A stretch of 64,000 nt of DNA from NCBI RefSeq assembly GCF_016862315.1, contig NZ_BOMS01000014.1, positions 388,199 through 452,198 of the forward strand, in the 5' to 3' direction. Of the stretch, positions 9,558-16,699 are shown piece by piece. The stretch is from Actinoplanes palleronii (lineage in GTDB: Bacteria > Actinomycetota > Actinomycetes > Mycobacteriales > Micromonosporaceae). Position 1 is the stretch's first letter, and every line of letters begins with the position of its first letter. Made by a program: the position numbers and the translations under genes. The notes beneath the pieces are model-generated. The model was not told the origin of the DNA, did not search any database, and saw nothing but the letters and a program-made list of their open reading frames with translations.

Positions 9558-9986
9558 TTATCGGTCGTCGGCGAGACGCATGCTGTACTCGCGGACCGCG
9601 GTGTTGTAGGCGGTGTCGCCGAGCGTCCAGTCGGTGTACCCGGGCTCGGCGACCCGGTTGAGCTGGGTCTGCAAGGTCATCACGGCGGAGGACAGGCCGC
9701 TGAACGGGCGGGTCCGCCAGAGCTGCTCGCCGGCCGGGGCCACCTCGATCACCTCGTCCTCCACGGTGATCAGTCCGGCGCCGGCCAGCCGGCGGACGGA
9801 CTCCTCCAGATCGGCGCGGCTCGGCACGCTGTGGTGCAGAAAGTCGGCCGCGGCCAGCAGATCCGTGATCGTCGCGCCGGCCACCGGCAGGGCCGCGTGC
9901 AGCGCCCTGTCGCGTTCCAGGCGCTCAGCGATGACCGCGGAGACGAAGATCCACGCGTCGTTCCAGTTCCAGCCGCCGGCCCCCAT
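9558..9986 (-). CDS. Hypothetical winged-helix-like protein
   Basis: 142 aa, function not recognised. It starts [18 protein letters not shown], followed by helical segments ([39 protein letters not shown]) with the spacing of a winged-helix DNA-binding fold: a helix-turn-helix and then an [12 protein letters not shown] hairpin. The C-terminal half has a [22 protein letters not shown] segment. Codon use is that of a real gene. The upstream extension to YczE in the same frame is antisense and spurious; the ATG chosen has a CATCAT box 6 nt before it. It could be a small regulator or a phage-derived fold. Confidence 0.65.
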   Translation of the reverse strand: MGAGGWNWNDAWIFVSAVIAERLERDRALHAALPVAGATITDLLAAADFLHHSVPSRADLEESVRRLAGAGLITVEDEVIEVAPAGEQLWRTRPFSGLSSAVMTLQTQLNRVAEPGYTDWTLGDTAYNTAVREYSMRLADDR

Positions 9987-10084
9987 GTCGCCATGATGCC
10001 GTGCCGGTGGCATGGCGGGAAGCGAATGTGTCCGGATGATCACCGGCTTGTGACCCGCCCCGGGAACATCGGGGTTCGTCTGTC

Positions 10085-10696
10085 TCAGTGTGCGGGCACC
10101 GCGGACCGGTCCGGATCGGGGACCGTCAGCCGGGGCAGGAACAGGTGCACCAGCGGGCCGATCGCCAGGGCATAGACGATCGTTCCCACCCCGACGGTGC
10201 CGCCGAGCAGGAAACCGGTGCCCAGCACGAACAACTCGATCCCGGTGCGGATCACCCGCACCGACAGCTTCGGGAACCGGCCGGCCAGCCCGGTCATCAG
10301 GCCGTCGCGCGGGCCCGGACCCATCCGGCTGCCGATGTAGAGACCTGTCGCGAACCCGTTCAGCAGAATCCCGGCGACCAGGTAGCCGACCCGGGCCGGG
10401 ATGGTGACGCCGGCCGGCAGCAGGGCCAGCGCGCCGTCCGCGGCGAACCCGACGATCACCAGATTGGCCACCGTGCCGATGCCGGGCCGCTGCCGCAGCG
10501 GGATCCAGAGCAGCAGCACCGGGATGCCGACCAGCAGCACCACCAGACCGAAACTGATCCCGGTGACCTTTGTCATCCCCTGGTGGAACACGTCCCACGG
10601 GTTGAGGCCGAGGCCGGACTCCACCATCAGCGCCATGCTGACGCCGTACAGGACCAGGCCGAGCAGGAGTTGTGGCACGCGACGAACCAGGCTCAT
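10085..10696 (-). CDS. yczE: YczE/YitT-family integral membrane protein
   Basis: 203 aa, about five transmembrane helices. The N-terminal signature LVLYGVSMALMVESGLGLNPWDVFHQG and the later GIGSRMGPGPRDGLMTGL-type loop are characteristic of the YczE (COG2364) family. Divergent from a MocR-type regulator across 58 bp, the known YczR/YczE arrangement; the regulator presumably controls this gene. The transported substrate is unknown. The start next to the TGCCA repeats fits repression from them. Confidence 0.9.
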   Translation of the reverse strand: MSLVRRVPQLLLGLVLYGVSMALMVESGLGLNPWDVFHQGMTKVTGISFGLVVLLVGIPVLLLWIPLRQRPGIGTVANLVIVGFAADGALALLPAGVTIPARVGYLVAGILLNGFATGLYIGSRMGPGPRDGLMTGLAGRFPKLSVRVIRTGIELFVLGTGFLLGGTVGVGTIVYALAIGPLVHLFLPRLTVPDPDRSAVPAH

Positions 10697-10698
10697 AG

Positions 10699-10739
10699 TG
10701 CCACTCTCGATGCCAATTCCCCGGTGTTAAAGTGCCAAT
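10699..10739. promoter_or_regulatory. Direct-repeat operator of the MocR/YczE pair
   Basis: TGCCAAT occurs at 10711-10717 and 10733-10739, exactly 22 bp (two helical turns) apart, with an additional TGCCA at 10699-10703. Direct repeats on one helix face are what dimeric MocR regulators bind. The array fills the divergent intergenic region. Confidence 0.65.
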
Positions 10740-10754
10740 CCTCGGGAGGTGGCT

Positions 10755-12212
10755 ATGACAACGTCGGTTCGAGGCGACCAATTGGCTCGTCTGCTCGGCC
10801 GGTGGCATTCGCTGCCGGGCCGGCACCGAAGCCCGGACTACGCCGCGCTGGCGGCCGCGGTGCGCGGGCTGCTCGCCGACGGACGGCTCGCCCTCGGGGT
10901 GCGGCTGCCCGCCGAACGGGAGCTGGCCGAGTCCCTGGCGGTCAGCCGGACCACGGTGTCCGCGTCGTACCGGGCGCTCCGCGAGACCGGTCACCTGACC
11001 AGCCGGCGCGGCGCCGGCAGCTGGACCACGCTGCCGAACGGCCACCGGGTGGCCACCTCCGGCCTGTGGACGCCGGACGACGACCTCGACATGATCGACA
11101 TGGGGGTGGCCGCCTCGGCCGCGCCGGTCGAGCTGGTGCCGGCCGCCCGGGCCGCCGCCGACGACCTGCCGCGCTACCTGGGCAGCGCCGGATACCACCC
11201 GACCGGGCTCGCCGAGCTGCGCGACGCGGTGGCCCAGATCTACACGGCCCGGGGCGTGCCCACCTCGACCGAGCAGGTGCTGATCACCAGCGGCACCCAG
11301 CAGGCGCTCGACCTGGTGCTCCGGCTCTCCGTGCCGGCCGGCGCACCGGTGCTGGTGGAGACGCCGACCTACCCGAACGCGCTGGCCGCGCTCTCCGCCC
11401 GGCGGGCCCGGATCACCACGCACGGGCTGGACACCGCGACCGGCTGGGACGGCGAGATGCTGCTCGGCGCGCTCCGGCAGACCCGGCCCCGGCTGGCGTA
11501 CATGATCCCCGAGTTCCACAACCCGACCGGGCACCTGATGCCGGTCGAGCTGCGCGAGCGGATGGTCGCCACCGCGCACTCCACCGGCACCGAGCTGGTC
11601 GTCGACGAGTCGTTCGTGGACCTGCCGCTGGACGATCCGCAGATGCCCCCGCCGGTCGCGGTCTTCGACCGGCACTCCCGGGTGATGTCGATCGGCGGGA
11701 TGAGCAAGCCGTACTGGGGTGGCCTGCGGATCGGCTGGGTGCGCGCGTCGGCGCCGATGGTGCAGCGGCTCGCCGCGATCCGGGTCGGTGTGGACATGGC
11801 CAGCCCGGTGCTGGAGCAACTGGTCGCCGTGCACCTGCTGCGCGACGCGCCGTCGATCGTCGAGGCGCGCCGCGCGCAGCTGCGCTTCCGCCGGGACGCC
11901 CTGGTCACCGCGCTGCGCGAGCAGCTGCCGGAGTGGCGGTTCTTCGTGCCCGGCGGGGGTGTGACGCTCTGGGTCGAGCTGGACGGCCCGATCTCCAGCG
12001 CGCTGTCCCGGGCCGCCGAGGACGTCGGGGTGCGGCTCGCGCCGGGGCCCCGGTTCGGGCTGGACGGCACCCTGGAACGGTTCCTGCGGCTGCCGTTCAC
12101 GCTCGCGGCCGACGACCTGGTCGAGGCGGTCCGGCGGATCGCCTCGGTCCGCCACGACCTGGACCGGACACCGTCCCGGTCGGGCTGGCGCACCCCGGCG
12201 GTCATCGCCTGA
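10755..12212 (+). CDS. MocR/YczR-type GntR-aminotransferase regulator
   Basis: 485-aa transcription factor: N-terminal GntR winged helix (RLPAERELAESLAVSRTTVSASYRALRETG, about residues 45-75), then a class I aminotransferase-like domain with ITSGTQQALDLVL, PTYPN, EFHNPTGH and VDESFVDLP. The PLP lysine is in IGGMSKPYWGGLRIGW. ATG start chosen for GGGAGG 5 nt upstream rather than the GTG six bases earlier. Divergent from yczE with a repeat operator between, so very likely the YczE regulator. PLP or a derivative is the expected ligand; this is inferred from the family. Confidence 0.92.
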   Translation: MTTSVRGDQLARLLGRWHSLPGRHRSPDYAALAAAVRGLLADGRLALGVRLPAERELAESLAVSRTTVSASYRALRETGHLTSRRGAGSWTTLPNGHRVATSGLWTPDDDLDMIDMGVAASAAPVELVPAARAAADDLPRYLGSAGYHPTGLAELRDAVAQIYTARGVPTSTEQVLITSGTQQALDLVLRLSVPAGAPVLVETPTYPNALAALSARRARITTHGLDTATGWDGEMLLGALRQTRPRLAYMIPEFHNPTGHLMPVELRERMVATAHSTGTELVVDESFVDLPLDDPQMPPPVAVFDRHSRVMSIGGMSKPYWGGLRIGWVRASAPMVQRLAAIRVGVDMASPVLEQLVAVHLLRDAPSIVEARRAQLRFRRDALVTALREQLPEWRFFVPGGGVTLWVELDGPISSALSRAAEDVGVRLAPGPRFGLDGTLERFLRLPFTLAADDLVEAVRRIASVRHDLDRTPSRSGWRTPAVIA

Positions 12213-12258
12213 CCCCGGGCCGGCTCGCCGCGCGCCGGCGGTCTCGCCTGGCGCCGGG

Positions 12259-12600
12259 CTAGCTCGCCGCGCCCTGGTGCAGGCCGAAGCGGTTGCCGTC
12301 GGCGTCGCGCAGGGTGGCGATCAGCGTGCCGCCGCCGACGTCGTGCACCCCGCGTTCCTCGGTGGCGCCCGCCGCGATCAGGGCGGTCACCTCGGCGTTG
12401 ATGTCCTCGACGTGCCAGTAGGTGATCGGCCCGGCGGTCACGTCGCCGTGCGGGTCGAGGCCGAGCTCCGGCCCGCCCTCCGGGCGGTAGCCCACGTAGT
12501 ACGGTGCGTCGGCGTACGGTTCGACACCGAGCAGCCGGGTGTACAGAGCCTTCGCGGCGTCCAGGTCCTTGACCGGGACGGTGATCGTACGGATCGGCAT
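12259..12600 (-). CDS. VOC (glyoxalase-like) family protein
   Basis: 113 aa; a single vicinal-oxygen-chelate module pair: TITVPVKDLDAAKALYTRLLG at the N-terminus and DADGNRFGLHQG at the C-terminus. Substrate unknown; small VOC proteins cover glyoxalases, antibiotic-binding proteins and dioxygenase relatives. The ATG was chosen because GAAGGGA precedes it; an in-frame start six codons upstream is possible. Divergent from the ECF sigma gene across a perfect 9-bp inverted repeat, which suggests shared control. Confidence 0.88.
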   Translation of the reverse strand: MPIRTITVPVKDLDAAKALYTRLLGVEPYADAPYYVGYRPEGGPELGLDPHGDVTAGPITYWHVEDINAEVTALIAAGATEERGVHDVGGGTLIATLRDADGNRFGLHQGAAS

Positions 12601-12612
12601 GGCTTTTCCCTT

Positions 12613-12639
12613 CGTCACGTCGGACTCCCGTGGTCCGTC
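12613..12639 (+). promoter_or_regulatory. ECF41-like promoter upstream of sigma gene
   Basis: CGTCACG (12613-12619), 16 bp, then CGTC (12636-12639). The published ECF41 target as I recall it is TGTCACA-N16-CGTC; here the GTCAC core, the CGTC and the spacing match exactly. This implies autoregulation of the sigma gene. Confidence 0.5.
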
Positions 12640-12655
12640 AAACGTATGACGGACC
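12632..12655. promoter_or_regulatory. Perfect 9-bp inverted repeat between VOC and sigma genes
   Basis: GGTCCGTCA, 6 bp (AACGTA), TGACGGACC. It overlaps the proposed -10 element of the ECF promoter, so it is a good candidate operator for a dimeric repressor or a hairpin at the start of the sigma mRNA. Confidence 0.5.
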
Positions 12656-12674
12656 CCGAGCGGAGAGTGTGACG

Positions 12675-13526
12675 ATGAGCGAATCCGAGTTCCTGGCCCG
12701 ACGGTTCGAGGACGCCCGGCCGCACCTGCGCACGGTGGCGCAGCGGATCCTCGGCTCCGCGCACGAGGCCGACGACGCGGTCCAGGAGGCCTGGGTACGC
12801 GTCAGCCGCGCGGACACCGGCGACGTCGGCAACCTGACCGGCTGGCTGACCACCGTGGTGTCCCGGATCTGCCTGGACATGCTCCGGTCCCGGGCAGCCC
12901 GCCGCGAGGACCCGGCCGAGCTGCCGGTGGCCGTGCCCGCCGCGGCGGCCGGCCCGGAGGACGAGGTGCTGCTGACCGACGCGCTCGGCCCGGCGCTGCT
13001 GCTGGTGCTGGACACGCTGAGCCCGGGGGAGCGGCTGGCGTTCGTGCTGCACGACCTGTTCGGGGTGCCGTTCGCGGAGATCGCCGAGGTGGTCGGCTGC
13101 ACACCGGAGGCGGCGCGGCAGCTGGCCAGCCGGGCCCGGCGGCGGGTCCGCGGCGCGGAGGGCCCGGCCGAGCACGACGTGAACCGGCGGCGGGCCGTGG
13201 TGGACGCGTTCCTGGCCGCGTCCCGGAGCGGGGACTTCGGCGCGCTGCTGGAGCTGCTCGACCCGGAGGTGGTGCTGCGGGCCGACCCGGCGGCGGTGGC
13301 GATGGGCTCCGACGAGCGGGTCACCGGGGCCGACCTGGTCGCGCGGACGTTCGCCGGCCGGGCGCAGGCAGCCCGGCTCGCGCTCATCGACGGGCAGCCG
13401 GGCGCCGCGTGGATGCACCGGGGCGAACCGCGGGTGCTGTTCGTGTTCACGATCGGTGCCACCGGGCTGGTGGCCGGGATCGAGCTGCTGGCCGAGCCGG
13501 GTGGTCGTACCGTCGACATGGTGTGA
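12675..13526 (+). CDS. ECF sigma factor with SnoaL-like C-terminal domain (ECF41/SigJ type)
   Basis: 283 aa. Region 2 (FEDARPHLRTVAQRILGSAHEADDAVQEAWVRV) and region 4 (LSPGERLAFVLHDLFGVPFAEIAEVVGC, ASRARRRVRG) are complete; residues ~175-283 form a SnoaL/NTF2-like extension (VVDAFLAASRSGDFGALLELLDPEVVLRAD). The extension takes the place of an anti-sigma factor in such sigmas. The DGGGR-type motif expected in classical ECF41 is not seen (ADPAAVAMGS stands there), so it is a variant. ATG chosen for GGAGAG 7 nt upstream. No COE-type oxidoreductase partner nearby; the divergent VOC gene is the only candidate target. Confidence 0.9.
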   Translation: MSESEFLARRFEDARPHLRTVAQRILGSAHEADDAVQEAWVRVSRADTGDVGNLTGWLTTVVSRICLDMLRSRAARREDPAELPVAVPAAAAGPEDEVLLTDALGPALLLVLDTLSPGERLAFVLHDLFGVPFAEIAEVVGCTPEAARQLASRARRRVRGAEGPAEHDVNRRRAVVDAFLAASRSGDFGALLELLDPEVVLRADPAAVAMGSDERVTGADLVARTFAGRAQAARLALIDGQPGAAWMHRGEPRVLFVFTIGATGLVAGIELLAEPGGRTVDMV

Positions 13527-13529
13527 AAA

Positions 13530-13559
13530 GAAGCCGCCTCCCTGTCAGGAGGCGGCTTC
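13530..13559. terminator. Bidirectional terminator between sigma gene and acyl-CoA ligase
   Basis: Perfect 12-bp stem GAAGCCGCCTCC with a 6-nt loop, flanked by A residues on the left that give a U-tract for the minus-strand gene. Lies between two convergent genes. Confidence 0.85.
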
Positions 13560-13574
13560 GGTGACCAGAAGCGG

Positions 13575-15398
13575 TCAGATCTGGGCCAGGGAACCCGCGT
13601 ACATCTTGTCGATCTGCTCGGCGAAGTTCGTCTCGACACTGCGCCGCTTGATCTTCATGGACGGGGTGATCTCGCCGGCCTCGATGCTCAGGTCGCGCGG
13701 CAGGATGGTGAACTTCTTGACCGTCTCCCACCGGTTGAGCTTGCTGTTCAGCTCGGCGAGATAGCCCTCGACCAGCGCGTGCGTCTCGGGCGCGGCGACG
13801 ATCTCGGCATAGCTCTTGCCCGCGAGGGGTCCCTCGGCGGCCCAGCCCGCGATGGCGTCCTCGTCCAGCGAGATCAGCATCGTCACGAAGTTGCGCGACT
13901 GGCCGACCACGATCGCCTGCGAGGTGTAGGGACAGACCGCCTTGAACGCGCCCTCGATCGCACTCGGCGCGATGAACTTGCCGCCGGACGTCTTGACCAG
14001 GTCTTTCTTCCGGTCAGTGATCTTGAGGAAGCCCTCGGCGTCGAGCTCGCCGATGTCGCCGGTGCGCAGGAAGCCGTCCTCGGTGAACGCCTCCGCGGTG
14101 GCCTCCGGCAGGTTGTGGTAGCCCCGCATCACCGGCGCGCCGCGCAGCAGCACCTCGCCGTCGGTGTCGATCCGGACCTCGAGGTCGCCGAGCGCCTCGC
14201 CCACCGAGCCGATCTTGAGGCGGCCGTGCCGGTTCACGAAGTTCGCCGCGGAGGCCTCGGTCATCCCGTAGCCCTCCAGGATCGGCAGGTTCGCCGCCGC
14301 GAAGAACTCGGAGATGTCCCGGCTCAGCGCGGCCGAGCCGCTGACCAGCACCCGCAGGTTGCCGCCGAGCTTGGCCTGCAGCTTGGAGAAGACCAGCTTC
14401 TCGGCGATCGCGTACTGCGCCTTGAGCGCCGCCGGGACCGGCTTGCCGGCCTGCTCCAGCACGACCTTCTTCTTGCCGGTCGCCACGGCCCAGGTGAAGA
14501 TCTTCGGCTTGAGTCCGCCGCCGGAGAGGCCGCTGGTGACGGTCTTGTTGTAGACCTTCTCGAAGATCCGCGGCGGGGCGCACATCAGCGTCGGCCGGAT
14601 CACCGCGAGCAGGTCGATCAGCTTGTCCACCCGGCCGTCGACGTAGGTCGGCACGCCCACGTGCACGATGCCGCAGAGCAGCGTCTTGCCGAACGCGTGC
14701 GACATCGGCAGCCACAGGTAGTGCAGGTCGGTCGGGGAGAACAGGCCGGTGGTCTCCTGCGCCACGCCCTCCCAGGTCCAGGCCCGGTGCAGCAGCTCGA
14801 CGCCCTTGGGGCGGCCGGTGGTGCCGGAGGTGTAGATCAGGGTGGCGATGTGGTCGGGCGTCAGCTCGGCGACGACGTCGTCGATCAGGCCCGGGTTCCG
14901 CTGGATCGCGGCGGTGCCACGCGCCTCCAGCTCGGCCAGGGTGATCTGCGGCGGGGTGGCACCGGCGTCGGCCGCGCCGTCGATCAGCACCACCTGGGTG
15001 ACGCTCGTCGTCGCGCCGGCGATCTTCAGCGCCTGCTTCGGGTTTTCCGCGATCAGCACCCGCGAACCGGAGTCGGACACGATGAACGCGGTGTCCTCCG
15101 GCTCGGTGGTCGGGTAGACCGTGGTGGCGGCCGCGCCGGCCACGTTGATGCCGAGATCGGCCAGGACCCACTCGAGGCGGGTGCTGGACAGGATCGCGAC
15201 CCGGTCCTCCAGCCCGACACCGAGCTCGCGCAACCCGGCCCCGATGGCCTTGGCGCGTTCACCGACCTGGCGCCAGGTCAGCCAGTCCATCCCGGTGTCG
15301 TCCGCGTTGGGCCCGGCGAACGCCCGCGCGTCCGGAGTCTTGGCCACACGCTGGAACAACATGTCCGGAATTGACCGGTAGGGAACGTCGAGAGCCAT
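13575..15398 (-). CDS. Long-chain fatty acid-CoA ligase (FadD15-like)
   Basis: 607-aa AMP-forming acyl-CoA synthetase that activates fatty acids for beta-oxidation or lipid synthesis. Motifs: the P-loop-like LIYTSGTTGRPKGVEL, LPMSHAFGK, EGYGMTEASA, LRTGDIGELD and the hinge/Lys region ITDRKKDLVKTSGGKFIAP, with the catalytic lysine region near KLNRWETVKKF at the C-terminus. ATG preferred over an upstream TTG because family proteins begin near DVPYRSIPDMLFQRV. Divergent from the PfkB kinase across a region of GTNAC repeats. Exact chain-length preference cannot be told. Confidence 0.93.
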   Translation of the reverse strand: MALDVPYRSIPDMLFQRVAKTPDARAFAGPNADDTGMDWLTWRQVGERAKAIGAGLRELGVGLEDRVAILSSTRLEWVLADLGINVAGAAATTVYPTTEPEDTAFIVSDSGSRVLIAENPKQALKIAGATTSVTQVVLIDGAADAGATPPQITLAELEARGTAAIQRNPGLIDDVVAELTPDHIATLIYTSGTTGRPKGVELLHRAWTWEGVAQETTGLFSPTDLHYLWLPMSHAFGKTLLCGIVHVGVPTYVDGRVDKLIDLLAVIRPTLMCAPPRIFEKVYNKTVTSGLSGGGLKPKIFTWAVATGKKKVVLEQAGKPVPAALKAQYAIAEKLVFSKLQAKLGGNLRVLVSGSAALSRDISEFFAAANLPILEGYGMTEASAANFVNRHGRLKIGSVGEALGDLEVRIDTDGEVLLRGAPVMRGYHNLPEATAEAFTEDGFLRTGDIGELDAEGFLKITDRKKDLVKTSGGKFIAPSAIEGAFKAVCPYTSQAIVVGQSRNFVTMLISLDEDAIAGWAAEGPLAGKSYAEIVAAPETHALVEGYLAELNSKLNRWETVKKFTILPRDLSIEAGEITPSMKIKRRSVETNFAEQIDKMYAGSLAQI

Positions 15399-15433
15399 CA
15401 GGCGCCGCCTTAAAAACCTCAAACGGGGGGTAC

Positions 15434-15459
15434 GTAACGTGGGTGTTACCGCAGAGTAA
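15434..15459. promoter_or_regulatory. GTNAC repeats at 11-bp spacing (candidate GlnR/PhoP-like operator)
   Basis: GTAAC (15434), GTTAC (15445) and GTAAT (15456) recur every 11 bp, giving overlapping inverted repeats with N6 spacers. OmpR-type actinobacterial regulators such as GlnR use 11-bp periodic GTnAC/GAAAC half-sites. Located in the divergent fadD/PfkB promoter region. Confidence 0.4.
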
Positions 15460-15513
15460 TGCGAGGGCGGTTACACGGCTAGAGTGCCCCGGCAACTGGT
15501 CAATCCTAGTCGT

Positions 15514-15519
15514 TACCGT
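15514..15519 (+). promoter_or_regulatory. -10 box (TACCGT) of PfkB kinase gene, leaderless
   Basis: TACCGT, 6 nt, ATG. No Shine-Dalgarno precedes this ATG. The spacing matches other leaderless genes in the window. Confidence 0.45.
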
Positions 15520-15525
15520 GACCTC

Positions 15526-16404
15526 ATGGTTTTCCTGGTGATCGGCGGTACCGGCATCGACACGGTGGTCCCGGTGGCGGACCTGCCGGTGCTCGCCGCC
15601 GACTCGGCCCGGCCCCGCGGCCCGATCGAGGATCACGTCTCGCACACCGGCACCTGCGTCGCGCTCGGGCTGGCCGCGCTGGGCGCGTCGGTGCAGATGA
15701 TCGACACCGTGGGTGACGACGAACCGGGGCGCCGGGTGACGGCAGCGTTCCAGCGCTGGGGGATCCCGCTGCGTACCGCGACGGCGCCGGGCGGGACCCG
15801 GCGGGCGGTCAACCTGATGAGCCCGGACGGGCGGCGCCTCTCCCTCTACGACGGGCGCGACGTCCCCGGCTACCGGCTGCCGGAACAGCTCTACCAGCCG
15901 CTGCCGGACGGCATCCGGCACGTGCACGTCACGATCGTGGACTGGGCCCGGCACCTGCTGCCCTCGCTGCGCGCCGCCGGGGTCACCGTCTCCACCGACC
16001 TGCACGACTGGGACGGCACCGACCCGTACCACCGGGACTTCGCGCTCGGCGCCGACCTGGTCTTCGTCAGCGGGGTACGCCTCGCCTCCGGCGCCGCGGA
16101 GCGGATCCTGGCCGAGGGCGCGGCCTCCCGGGTGGTGGTCACCCGGGGCGCGGACGGCGCGGACCTCTACACCCGGGACGGGGTGACGCATCTCGACGCG
16201 GCCGACCCGGGCGCGCCGATCGTGGACACCAACGGGGCCGGAGACGCGTTCGCCGCCGCTTTCCTGACCGGTTGGACGGCGGGGAAGAGCGACGGCGACT
16301 GCCTGAGGGACGGGGTGATCGCAGGGGCTTACGCCTGCACCCGCGCGGTCGGCGCGGACTCCTTCATCACCCGGCCCGGCCTGATCAGCCGGCGCCACCA
16401 CTGA
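15526..16404 (+). CDS. PfkB-family carbohydrate/nucleoside kinase
   Basis: 292 aa ribokinase-fold sugar or nucleoside kinase. The PfkB signature 2 is clear (IVDTNGAGDAFAAAFLTGW with the catalytic Asp), and the N-terminal substrate region has SHTGTCVALGLAALGASVQMIDTVGDD. Substrate not determinable; the Asn/Gly-rich GGN motif of ribokinases is modified here to HTGTC. ATG chosen at the start of the beta-strand VFLVIGGTGIDT; an upstream GTG would add 14 unlikely residues. Its 3' end overlaps the convergent small secreted-peptide gene by about 20 bp. Confidence 0.9.
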   Translation: MVFLVIGGTGIDTVVPVADLPVLAADSARPRGPIEDHVSHTGTCVALGLAALGASVQMIDTVGDDEPGRRVTAAFQRWGIPLRTATAPGGTRRAVNLMSPDGRRLSLYDGRDVPGYRLPEQLYQPLPDGIRHVHVTIVDWARHLLPSLRAAGVTVSTDLHDWDGTDPYHRDFALGADLVFVSGVRLASGAAERILAEGAASRVVVTRGADGADLYTRDGVTHLDAADPGAPIVDTNGAGDAFAAAFLTGWTAGKSDGDCLRDGVIAGAYACTRAVGADSFITRPGLISRRHH

Positions 16405-16603
16405 GCAGGGACACGCCGCTGCCCGGGGTCAGCAACGACACGCCGGCGCCGGGGATCAGCAGCGAGACGCCACCGCCCGGGGTCAGCAACGACACGTCGG
16501 GGTCTTTCGTCGAGGCCGCAGCCGGCCCCGCGGTCAGGACTGCTGCACCTACTGCCAGGGCCAGCACAACCGCTGCCCGGAATCCGCCACGTCGGATCTC
16601 CAT
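16385..16603 (-). CDS. Small secreted protein with four VSLLTPG repeats
   Basis: 72 aa. A Sec signal peptide (basic start, AAVVLALAVGAAVLTAGPAAAS with an AxA-type site) is followed by a mature part of only ~40 residues that is almost wholly four ~9-11 residue repeats: DVSLLTPGGG, VSLLIPGAG, VSLLTPGSG, VSLLSGGAG. The second ATG is preferred because GGAGG lies 7 nt before it (1 nt before the first ATG). Divergent from a MocR regulator over 96 bp. I do not recognise a family; a cell-wall or signalling peptide is conceivable. Confidence 0.7.
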   Translation of the reverse strand: MEIRRGGFRAAVVLALAVGAAVLTAGPAAASTKDPDVSLLTPGGGVSLLIPGAGVSLLTPGSGVSLLSGGAG

Positions 16604-16669
16604 GCCCATGCCTCCGGTTTGCTGTAGAACGTTCCTGGGCTGAGCGTAAGCGTTCGGTTACGGGCACCG

Positions 16670-16692
16670 GGTATACCGGATTGTCTATACCG
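16670..16692. promoter_or_regulatory. Candidate MocR operator / core promoter with TATACCG repeats
   Basis: Palindrome GGTATACC (16670-16677) followed by a direct TATACCG repeat (16672-16678 and 16686-16692). The second copy is also the best -10 box for the regulator gene, 8 nt before its GTG, so binding would repress the gene (leaderless, autoregulated). Confidence 0.5.
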
Positions 16693-16699
16693 TCCTGGC

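Noticed and set aside
9558..12155. Single 865-codon minus-strand frame spanning YczE and MocR
   Set aside because: Most of it is antisense to mocR and out of frame with YczE; only the last 142 codons look like a gene.
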